Source: Desulfobacteraceae bacterium
GTDB taxonomy: Bacteria; Desulfobacterota; Desulfobacteria; Desulfobacterales; Desulfosalsimonadaceae
Reading direction: 5' to 3'
Assembly (NCBI GenBank): GCA_003597945.1
Contig: QZJS01000055.1
Location: forward strand, 1-42,534
DNA length: 42,534 nt
Shown here piece by piece: positions 26,802-34,718 of this stretch. The stretch's first letter is position 1; every line of letters starts with the position of its first letter. A program made the translations under genes and the position numbers. The notes below the pieces were generated by a model. The model did not search any database. It was not told where the DNA came from and saw nothing but the letters and a program-made list of their open reading frames with translations.

Positions 26802-26826
26802 ATAGTCTCGTAAAAAGTCGCCATCG

Positions 26827-26950
26827 GACGGCCTAGTAAAAAGTTCAAGATCAAGGCTTGCGCAATATCGAAGAATGCAGCGTACTTAGCGTACGTTAAA
26901 TTCTGAGAGATTGCGCGTAACGCAGATATTGGACTTTTTACAAGGCCGTC
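26827..26950. repeat. 124-bp palindromic element inside the tmc operon
   Basis: The element is bounded by GACGGCC and GGCCGTC and folds on itself: GACGGCCTAGTAAAAAGTTC pairs with GGACTTTTTACAAGGCCGTC apart from mismatches, the middle GCAGCGTAC/GTACGTT forms the apex around TTAGC, and the TTGCGCAATATCGAAGAAT and ATTCTGAGAGATTGCGC parts pair between them. A partial extra copy of the outer motif (CTCGTAAAAAGTC) lies just upstream at 26808-26819. The element occupies most of the 170-bp tmcD-tmcC gap and may act on the message as an attenuator or RNA-processing site; that is an inference. Confidence 0.8.
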
Positions 26951-26971
26951 AAAATAAAGGGATAAGGGAAT

Positions 26972-27634
26972 ATGATCTACGACATCTATGCTTTTCTGGC
27001 GGGTCCCATGGTCTGGATCGCGGGCCTGATATTTGTCATCGGCAGCATTTACCGGATCACATCCATGTTGCGCCTTGCCCGTAAAAAAGATCCCATGGTT
27101 TATGAATATTTCAGTTTCTATTACGCCCTCCGGTCCATTGTCCACTGGATCATCCCCTTTGCCGGCGTAAACATGCGCAGACATCCGGCCATGACTTTGG
27201 TATCGTTTATGTTCCACATCTGCCTGATGGCTCTACCCGTCTTTTTGTTCGCCCATGTCATCCTGATCAAAGAGTCCTGGAATATCGCCTGGTGGGTGCT
27301 GCCGGATGCGGTCGCGGATGTGATGACCATTATTGTCCTTTTCTGTTGTATTTTTTTTGCCTTCAGACGGATCATGCTGCCGGAAGTCCGCTATCTGACC
27401 ACATTTACGGATTACCTGACTCTTCTGATGGTGGCGGCTCCCTTTGCAACGGGCTTCTGGGCCTATCATCAACTGGCCGGTCATGAGTGGGCTCTGATTT
27501 TACATATGCTTTCAGGCGAAATCCTGATTGCGGCCATTCCCTTCACCAAGCTCAGCCACATGCTTTTCTTCCCGTTTATCAGGGGATATGCGGGGTCTGA
27601 ATTCGGCGCGGTCCGGCACGCAAGGGACTGGTAA
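26972..27634 (+). CDS. tmcC: Membrane cytochrome b subunit TmcC (NarI-like)
   Basis: The 220-residue protein is a multi-helix membrane protein. Hydrophobic segments are visible at about 5-28, 75-96, 107-132, 147-167 and 172-190. His residues lie within or next to these (for example in FMFHICLM, FAHVIL, YHQLAGHEW, LHMLSG and KLSHMLFF), in NarI/HdrE-like positions for haem b ligands. In Tmc this subunit carries electrons across the membrane between the periplasmic cytochrome and the cytoplasmic TmcB. AAGGGATAAGGG precedes the ATG. The stop is followed 29 bp later by tmcB. Confidence 0.85.
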   Translation: MIYDIYAFLAGPMVWIAGLIFVIGSIYRITSMLRLARKKDPMVYEYFSFYYALRSIVHWIIPFAGVNMRRHPAMTLVSFMFHICLMALPVFLFAHVILIKESWNIAWWVLPDAVADVMTIIVLFCCIFFAFRRIMLPEVRYLTTFTDYLTLLMVAAPFATGFWAYHQLAGHEWALILHMLSGEILIAAIPFTKLSHMLFFPFIRGYAGSEFGAVRHARDW

Positions 27635-27663
27635 ACCAAACCTCAAACTTTAAGGATGTGCAA

Positions 27664-28995
27664 ATGAAGGATTCGGCTGCCGAAGCCGCACCGAAGATTA
27701 TGGACCGGGGCATTGCCGACGGCGTGGCCAGGCTGACCCGCCAACAGATCCGGCAAACCATCGAAAAACTGCTGGAGACCGAAGGCGGGGCCCGGCTCAA
27801 AGCCTATACCGAGGCATGCGCCCATTGCGGGTTATGCAGCGATGCCTGCCATCATTTTCTCTCCAGAGACCGGAATCCGAAATTTTCTCCGGCCGGCAAG
27901 GTCAAGCAGACCATTTCCGAAATCATCAGTAAGAAAGGGGCGGTTTCCGCGGAATTTATTGCGGATGCCTGCGAAATCGCCTTCACCGAATGCAACCTCT
28001 GCCGCCGGTGCGTAATGTATTGCCCCTTCGGGATCGATGTGGCCTATCTGATGCTGATGATCCGGCGGCTTTGCCATAAACTCGGTGTGGTGCCCCAGTA
28101 TATCCAGGACACGGCTCACAGCCATTCCGCCACCATGAACCAGATGTGGGTCAAGGATGATGAATGGATCGACACGCTCATGTGGCAGGAGGAGGAAGCC
28201 CGTGATGAAATCCCGGACTTAAGGATTCCCATCGCCAGGGAAGGAGCCGATATCTTCTATTCCGTCATCGGGCCGGAACCGAAATTCCGCGCCCAACTCA
28301 TCTATCAGGCCGCCGTGATCATGCATGTGGCCGGCGTCGACTGGACCATGCCCGCCGAACCCGGATGGGACAACAGCGACATGTGCATGTACACCGGCGA
28401 CGTGGAAATGACGGCCCGGCTGAAAAAAGTCCATTTCGAGGCCGCCATGCGCTTAAAGACCAAGCGGATCGTCATGGGGGAATGCGGGCATGCCTTCCGT
28501 TCCATCTATGACGTGGGCAACCGCCTTCTCGGGTGGAAGATGCCGCCCGTGCCCGTGGTGCATGCCCTCCAGTTCTATTATGAATTATTTAAAGAAAAAA
28601 AACTCAAGGTCAAATACAAATACGACAAACCGGTGACGCTCCATGACCCCTGCAATGTCTCCCGGGGCGCCGGGCTGCACGAGCTGGCCCGATACGTGGT
28701 TAATGAAACATGCAGCAAATTCATCGAGATGATCCCCAACCGGGAGCACAATTACTGCTGCGGGGCCGGCGGCGGCGTCATCAACTGCGGCCCGCCCTTT
28801 TCCAGCAAGCGGGTGGTGGGCAACCGCGTCAAGGCCGAACAGTTGGCCGCAGCAAAGGCAAAAGGCGCCAATACCATCATCGCGCCCTGCCACAACTGCC
28901 ACGGCGGCCTTGAAGATATCATCAAACATTACAAGCTCGACATGGAAATCAAATTTTTAGGCGATATCATCTATCAGATCATCGACAAAACCTGA
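27664..28995 (+). CDS. tmcB: TmcB, iron-sulfur protein with CCG domains (HdrD/HmcF-like)
   Basis: The 443-residue protein has two ferredoxin-type clusters, CAHCGLCSDACHH (near 55-67) and CNLCRRCVMYCPFG (near 112-125), and two C-terminal CCG-type regions: CGHAFRS (near 277) and HDPCNVSRGAGLHE with YCCGAGGGVINC (near 326-372), then CHNCHGG. Such CCG modules bind the non-cubane cluster of heterodisulfide reductase HdrB/HdrD. As in HmcF and DsrK, this suggests thiol or disulfide chemistry on the cytoplasmic side. ATG 27664 has AAGGA 7 nt upstream and is preferred to the GTG at 27658. It ends 24 bp before tmcA. Confidence 0.9.
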   Translation: MKDSAAEAAPKIMDRGIADGVARLTRQQIRQTIEKLLETEGGARLKAYTEACAHCGLCSDACHHFLSRDRNPKFSPAGKVKQTISEIISKKGAVSAEFIADACEIAFTECNLCRRCVMYCPFGIDVAYLMLMIRRLCHKLGVVPQYIQDTAHSHSATMNQMWVKDDEWIDTLMWQEEEARDEIPDLRIPIAREGADIFYSVIGPEPKFRAQLIYQAAVIMHVAGVDWTMPAEPGWDNSDMCMYTGDVEMTARLKKVHFEAAMRLKTKRIVMGECGHAFRSIYDVGNRLLGWKMPPVPVVHALQFYYELFKEKKLKVKYKYDKPVTLHDPCNVSRGAGLHELARYVVNETCSKFIEMIPNREHNYCCGAGGGVINCGPPFSSKRVVGNRVKAEQLAAAKAKGANTIIAPCHNCHGGLEDIIKHYKLDMEIKFLGDIIYQIIDKT

Positions 28996-29019
28996 AGCGT
29001 GAAAAAAGGCGACTTAACC

Positions 29020-29415
29020 ATGGCAAAAACCAAGCTACACGCATACCCGCTGATCGTATGTTTTCTCGGCGGCCTGTTCTTTTTCGTCGCATCTTCGGCT
29101 GTGTGCCAGGAAAACAACGGCTTTGTTTCCGATCCCGGTTTTAACGAGCGACTTCGGCCGCCGGTCCGGTTTCTCCATGACGATCACAACGAAGCCGCAG
29201 GACTCCATGACTGCGCCGCCTGTCATCATCTCTACGAGGATGGGATTAAAATCGAAGGAAACATGTCGGTGGGAATGGCCTGCTCTGAATGCCATATTTC
29301 CGGAAAATCAGATACTCTATTGGATCTGATCCGGGCCTATCACCTCCAGTGCCGGGGATGCCACATCCAGGAAAAAGCCGGTCCCATCACCTGCGGGCAG
29401 TGTCATCGGAAATAA
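29020..29415 (+). CDS. tmcA: Type II tetrahaem cytochrome c3 TmcA
   Basis: The 131-residue protein starts with a signal peptide (basic start, core LIVCFLGGLFFFVA, cleavage near SSAVCQ). The mature part has four CxxCH haem sites: CAACH, CSECH, CRGCH and CGQCH. Extra His residues such as FLHDDHNEA and the one after CAACH can be the sixth ligands. This fits the acidic type II cytochrome c3 that takes electrons from periplasmic hydrogenase/type I c3 and hands them to the Tmc membrane complex. The GTG at 28999 is in frame but lacks a ribosome-binding site, so the ATG at 29020 is preferred. Gene order here is tmcDCBA, the reverse of the naming order in Desulfovibrio. Confidence 0.9.
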   Translation: MAKTKLHAYPLIVCFLGGLFFFVASSAVCQENNGFVSDPGFNERLRPPVRFLHDDHNEAAGLHDCAACHHLYEDGIKIEGNMSVGMACSECHISGKSDTLLDLIRAYHLQCRGCHIQEKAGPITCGQCHRK

Positions 29416-29437
29416 GAAAATTAAGAGTTGGAAACGA

Positions 29438-29474
29438 CAACGCCGGCGGCCGCTTAACGCGACTGCCGGCGTTG
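29438..29474. terminator. Stem-loop between the convergent tmcA and rhodanese/PKD genes
   Basis: A perfect 10-bp stem, CAACGCCGGC with GCCGGCGTTG around a 17-nt loop, lies 22 bp after the tmcA stop. It is GC-rich but followed only by GTCTTT on the plus strand, so it may be an intrinsic terminator with a weak U-tract or an mRNA-stabilising hairpin. Confidence 0.65.
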
Positions 29475-29537
29475 GTCTTTCGGGTTGCCGCAACCCCCAT
29501 GCCCGTCCGGGCGATGGGGATTACGAAAGTTTCTTAA

Positions 29538-32099
29538 TCAATCGGTTAAGGTTGAAATAAAACAGGTGCTGCTGCTGGAACAGTTCTTCTTCTTGATGTA
29601 AACATCAACCGTATCGGTATATGTCCGACCATTTTCATAATCCACCGACAGTTCAAAGGACAACACCGTCAGATCAAGACTGACTTTGGGCGCTTTAAAT
29701 TCCGGAGCCCGCACGGCGGCATCAGACAACACCACTTCCGGTCCGTGGACCTGCTTCCAGCGATAACCCGCTATAATTTCGGTCAAGGTGGAGGCGGCAT
29801 ACCCGTCAAGCACCACATTGTCGCCTTCATTGACGATCTGGTCATCGCCGGCCCTGACAACGGGCGGCGCCGTTCCTGATTTCACGCCGATTTTCACCGT
29901 ATCCGAATCCGTCAGGCCGGTATCATCGGTAACCGTCAACTGGAAGATCAGGGTCACCTGGCCTTCTTCCACATACGGGGCCGTAAAACTTGCCGTAGCG
30001 GTATGTTTTCCGATCATCGCCACTTCCGGCGTATTGACCTGTGTCCACTGATAGCCGACGATCTCGCCGTCCAGGTCAAAGGAGCCGAAACCGTCCAGGG
30101 TCACGGTATCATCCACAAACACCATGCGGCTTCTGCCGGCGTCGGCGAACGGGGGTTCACCCACATCCGTCACGGTAACAACGACCCGATCGGTACCTAC
30201 TCCACCTTTACTGTCCCGTACCTCCAATTCAAATTCCAGATAAATCGGATCGCCGGAAACCATGGGGGCCTGAAACATCGCGCGGGCGGAAAAAGGCTGA
30301 CTGAGGTCAACGGGCCTTCCGTCGACCTGACGCCATTCATAAGACAGGGCATCGCCATCCGGGTCATCGGATGCCGAGCCATCCAGCGTCACCTCAGCGG
30401 TTTCCCCGACGGTCTGATCCTCACCGGCATCAGCGATGGGGTCCTGGTTGCCGATTCTCACCGTGACAGTGACCTCATCGGTATCCGACTGGCCGGCCTC
30501 ATCCGTTACGGTGAGTTCAAACACCAGATCCTCCGTCGCCGCGTCAGGAGCCGTAAACGTCGCCTCCGCTGTGGCGGCGCCGGTCAGTGTGACATTCGGC
30601 CCGTCCGTCTGAACCCATTGGTAGGTGGCAATCCCATCATCCGGGTCTGAAGACGCGCTGCCGTCAAGGACGACCTCCTCTCCGGCGTCAACCTCCTGAT
30701 CCGCTCCCGCTCTTGCCGTGGGTGGCCGGTTCTCAAAAGCCCACTTCACTTTTACATCAACACTGTCCATGTTTTTTCGACCCAGGGAATCCGTAACAGT
30801 CAGGTGAAAAACAATTGTTTCCCCGCCTTCCTGCACATTGGGCGCAATGACCGTGGGCTGAGCCGCACCGGGATTGTTGATAACAGCCTTGGGACTCTGG
30901 TTGCCGGGATTATACTGCTTCCAGAGATAGGTCAGGGCGCCGGCGCCCGGATTCACCGAGCCGGAGCCGTCCAGGGTAAACGTCTGGTTTCCCTCGACCT
31001 CCTTGTCGGGACCGGCATGGGCCATGGGCGGAAGGCCGCAGTTGCCGCACTCATAGGAGCAGGGTACGGTTTCCAGGCCTGCCGCCATCCAGGCGTCCAG
31101 ACCGCCGGTCAGATAATAAACCGAGGCAAAGCCCTGTTTGGCCAGGTATTCCGCTGCGGTCTGACCGAAAGTGTTTTTCTGGTCATAGATCAGGATGTCG
31201 CTGGCCTTATATGGTTCAAGGCCGATGTTTTTAAAATCGAGCGATTCAAAATTGCTCTCCCATGTGGCATTCAGGGCACACAGGATATGCTCCCGGTCAT
31301 AATCCCGGGGATCGCTGGCATCCACAACAATCAGGCCGACCCGCTCATCCAGCATCTTCTTTGCTTCCGTGGGACTGACCGGTGTGACGCCCTGGGCCGG
31401 CGGAGGCGGAGGAGGGGTCCCCGACTGGCAGTACCCGGTGCTCGATGTGCTGAAATCGCTGGAGCCCGAAGCGTTGACGGCCTTGACCCAGTAATAGTAA
31501 ATAGTCGGACAGGTAACAAGCATATCAAAATAACTTAGAGCCGTCGTTGTCCCAATTCTGGTTTTGGCGGCGGTGGCGGATGTGGACCGGTGGACTTCAT
31601 AGGAAGTCGCGCCTGATGAGGCGTTCCATGTAATCCTGACCCGATCTGAATAGGTGCCTTTGGAGGCTTGAACGTTGGCAGGCGGGTTCAGGGTGGCGGG
31701 GGGCGGGGTTGTTCCTGTTGTGAAATATACCGTCAGGGTTTTGGCTCCCTCGACGTTTTTAAACGTGGTGGGATTGGTTCCTGTGGCAAAACCGGACTGA
31801 GCCGGTGTCAGGGTCCAGCGTTCAAATCGATAGCCTGATCCCGGAAGTGCCGTAGCAGTAACCGTGTAGTTGATATTAAAGCAGTCATATTGTTGAGAAG
31901 CCGCGGAGGCAATTTCAGTTTTCCCACCGCTTTCCAGTCTTACCGATCCGCTGTTTGCAGGGCTGATATTCACGACCAGCAATGGCCCACCTCAGGTATG
32001 GCCAACAGCCGCGGGCATTGCCAGAAACATGGCCAGCAGTCCCAGACCGATCATCATCAGAAAATTGAACCGGTGCTTTATGTTACACATGGGGTTCAT
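29538..32099 (-). CDS. Exported rhodanese/PKD-repeat protein with in-frame UGA at codon 36 (putative selenoprotein, paralog 1)
   Basis: From ATG 32099 the frame runs 853 residues if the UGA at 31994-31992 (codon 36) is read as selenocysteine. Residues 1-33 are a signal peptide (core FLMMIGLGLLAMFLA, then MPAAVG); the UGA follows as ...GHT-U-GGP. Then come an InlB-like beta repeat (about 40-125, with a Cys near 73), a fibronectin III-like domain (about 135-220), a rhodanese domain (about 238-350), five PKD/REJ-like repeats with VTLDGS-type strands (about 355-840) and the tail CFISTLTD. In the rhodanese the catalytic Cys after the beta strand is Asp (LIYDQKN), while the HIxGA motif is HILCA. 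AGGAGG stands 12 nt before the ATG (or 6 nt before an in-frame TTG at 32105). Without recoding the mature protein has no signal peptide and no start with a ribosome-binding site. Function unknown. Confidence 0.75.
31962..31980 (-). promoter_or_regulatory. Putative SECIS hairpin of paralog 1
   Basis: On the minus strand, 11 nt after the UGA, GCUGGU pairs with AUCAGC (6 bp, one G-U) around the loop CGUGAAU. Distance to the loop (17 nt) equals that in E. coli fdhF. The same loop and stem, with a compensated pair, occur in paralog 2. Confidence 0.6.
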
Positions 32100-32317
32100 C
32101 TGCAATTTGCGCCTCCTGTTTTTTTCTGTTTGATTATGCAATGTGATTTCTCTTTTCTTTGCCTCTTTTAAGCGCATCAAGGCGGCGTTGAGTCTTTTTG
32201 GGGCATAACCGATTAGAGCACACCTTTTGGGTTTGCCTGAACACTTGTTGATCCGTGCTTAAAAGATACGGTCACATAGTGGCAGTTGACTGTCAATTAA
32301 AAAATTTTCCAAATCCT

Positions 32318-34261
32318 TCAGTTTGCGCCCATAGACCGGATAAAACACCCTCCCCCTCCGCCGCCTCCGGCGGACTTGGCGACGGTGATCCGGATGGTAT
32401 CGGTTGCAACAGCGCCGCTGTTATCCGTGACCGTTAACTTGAAAATCAGCGTGACGGTCTCCGTCACTTCCGGGGCTGTAAAGCTGGGTTTAACCCCGGC
32501 AGGATTGGAAAGCGTCACGGTCTTGCCGGTGGCGTCGGTCTGGGTCCAGGCATATGCCGCGATGGTCCCGTCCGGATCTGATGCGCCGGACCCGTCAAGG
32601 GTTACCTTTTCACCCGAAGAAACGCTGGTTTTATCTGCGGCCGCCACGGCCGTCGGGGGCTCGTTCGGCTTATTAACGGTAATTTCTACCGTATCCGTGT
32701 CAATGGCGCCGTCATTATCGGTAACCATCAGCGTGAAAACCAGCGTCACGGTTTTGGTGACTTCCGGGGCTGTAAAACTGGGTTTTACCCCGGCCGGATT
32801 GGAAAGCGTCACGGTCTTGCCGGTGGCGTCGGTCTGGGTCCAGACATAAGCGGCGATGGTCCCGTCCGCATCTGAGGAGCCGGACCCGTCAAGAGTGACT
32901 TTCTCACCCGACAACACGCCGGTTTTATCGGCGGCCGCCACGGCCGTGGGCGGGTCGTTGGTCGGCGATGAGGCTTGCACCATGATTCTCACCGTGTCGG
33001 TATCGGTCTTGCCGCCGTTATCCGTGACCGTAAGCATAAATTCCACCCATCCGCTGGAAGCCGGGGCCGTAAACGTCGGTTTGGCGGCTGTGGTGCTCGA
33101 TAATGACGGGGTAAAGGTTCCTCCGGATCGGCTCCATTTATAGGACAAAGGTTCGCCTTCAGGATCATGAGAAGCGGACCCGTCCAAGGTCACCACACTC
33201 GCCGGTTCAACGGTCTGCTCCCCGCCGGCGTCGGCCCGGGGAGGATCATTGAACCAGAGGACCGTCACGTTGACGCTGTCTGTATGTTTCTGGCCGATAT
33301 TATTGGTTATCGTGAGATGAAACATCAACTCGGCATTTCCGCTGGTCAGAAAAGGGGAAGTAAATGTCGCCCGGGCCTTGTCGTCATCGGTCAGCGTCAC
33401 ATTGGGCGATCCCTTAAACTGGGTCCAGGAATAGGTCAATACGCCGCCTTTCGGATCTTCCGACATGGAACCGTCCAGAGTGACCTTTACTCCTTCATTG
33501 ACGATATTCTGATCCGTATCGGCATAGGCCATGGGCGCCAGGGATGTACAGATATCTTCGTCTTCGGCCGGCACATAGGTATCATATCCCGCGGCAATCC
33601 AGTCGTCCAACCCTGCGGTCATATAATACATGGAGGAATAACCCATTCCGGCAAGATAATCGGCGGCAGCCCTGCTCCTGGCGCCGCTCTGGTCATAGAT
33701 TACAATAATATCTTTTTTATATGGATTCAAAAGATTGATACTGACGTCAAACTGCTGTCTTGCGGCGTTCCAGGGATAATTCCTGGCGCAAAGAATGTGA
33801 CTGTTGTTAAAATCAGCCGCAGAACTGACGTCAAGCATCAACGGTCCCGGCTGGCTGTTCATCAGGTCTAATACCCCGTTCATGTCGATGGCTTGGGCCT
33901 TGAACGCAAACACCGCGGTCACGACTTTTTCCCCGTCCTTTACGGACACGGTAAGCGGATTGGCGGTGGAGGAAACACTGCCGGTCCACCGGTCAAAGCT
34001 GTATCCCGCCGCGGCATTGGGAACCGCGGTGAGAGTATAGTTTACGCTGCACGTGTACCTTGACGGATAGGTTGTCGGAGGAGGAGAAAACTGGGGAGAA
34101 GTGATGGTCCCCCCGCCTGCCGGGCTGACATTCACGGTCAGCGCAGGATTGCCTCACCCACCCTCCGCGGCTGCCGACACAGTCAGAATGATGGACGCAA
34201 CCCCAATACAGATTAACGCAACCCAGCGCATTCGACCAATTCCATTTGATTTTACTTTCAT
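32318..34261 (-). CDS. Exported rhodanese/PKD-repeat protein with in-frame UGA at codon 36 (putative selenoprotein, paralog 2)
   Basis: From ATG 34261 (AAGGA 6 nt upstream) the frame gives 647 residues with the UGA at 34156-34154, codon 36, read through. Residues 1-31 are a signal peptide (RMRWVALICIGVASIILTV, cleavage near SAAA); the UGA follows as ...EGG-U-GNP. Next are an InlB-like beta repeat (about 43-120, ending in a WTG-type motif, with a Cys near 71), a rhodanese domain (about 122-232) and four PKD-like repeats, the last two nearly identical. The end is a Gly run plus CFIRSMGAN. As in paralog 1, the rhodanese catalytic Cys is Asp (VIYDQSGARS) and HILCA replaces HIxGA. It is transcribed ahead of paralog 1, 218 bp upstream, in the same direction. 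Probably a tandem duplication. Function unknown. Confidence 0.75.
32380..32950. repeat. Tandem 294-bp coding repeat (two PKD units of paralog 2)
   Basis: Two units offset by 294 bp (98 codons) encode the last two PKD-like repeats. For example AGCGTCACGGTCTTGCCGG occurs at 32511 and 32805. The peptides share WTQTDATGKTVTLSNPAG and differ at few positions, which points to recent duplication or gene conversion. Confidence 0.85.
34124..34142 (-). promoter_or_regulatory. Putative SECIS hairpin of paralog 2
   Basis: On the minus strand, 11 nt after the UGA, GCUGAC pairs perfectly with GUCAGC around the loop CGUGAAU. Compared with paralog 1, pair 6 changes from U-A to C-G and pair 5 from G-U to A-U, so pairing is kept while sequence changes. 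Confidence 0.65.
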
Positions 34262-34718
34262 TATTTTTCCTTGTTTAACATCGATTCTGATTGTCCCTGT
34301 CCAAGCGCCCGCCTTGCGCTTTTTTAAGGGATGGAAGTGTTTTCAAGTTGACTCATGATGCCACATTGTATTACATCGCGTCAAGAATTAAAAATTGATG
34401 GTTTCGCAATAAATCTTTTTGCGAAGGCTTCAAAATTAAGGCATAAAAACCGGAACGGATCAGGCCCTGCGATAATGGTATGCTGTATTGCCATCATCTT
34501 TAATGGAATCAATTGCAGATTGTCAAACGATAATCATAAAAAGAGATATATCCCATTATAATTATTTGCATATGGCACATTTCTCCTGCCACCATCTATT
34601 GACAGACATCTTTTTTTTTAGTAGGTATCTTTTTTCTTTTGAAACACTGGTTGCATAACAAACCCCGGTTATTGATTAATCATGACATCTCAATAAAATC
34701 GCATTGAAGGAGTAAGGA
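34262..34718. other. AT-rich divergent promoter region before hdrA
   Basis: This 457-bp gap separates the divergent paralog-2 and hdrA transcripts. It is much more AT-rich than the rest of the window. A possible hdrA promoter is TTGATT (34672-34677), 16-bp spacer, TAAAAT (34694-34699), which would leave a short leader before GAAGGAGTAAGGA and the ATG at 34719. A short open frame at 34355-34561 has no supporting feature. I could not define the promoter of the minus-strand genes. Confidence 0.4.

Noticed and set aside
10213-26950. CRISPR-like repeats
   Set aside because: The repeats are long single palindromes with no spacer array and no cas genes.
29538-29540. Further selenocysteine at the UGA that ends each paralog
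   Set aside because: Reading on adds only unrelated residues in both genes, and the terminal UGA of each lacks a comparable hairpin, so they look like true stops.
31992-32180. Reading the signal-peptide frame and the 814-codon frame as a pseudogene or two separate genes
   Set aside because: The UGA is in frame at codon 36, the same in both paralogs, and is followed by a covarying hairpin; selenocysteine is the simpler explanation.
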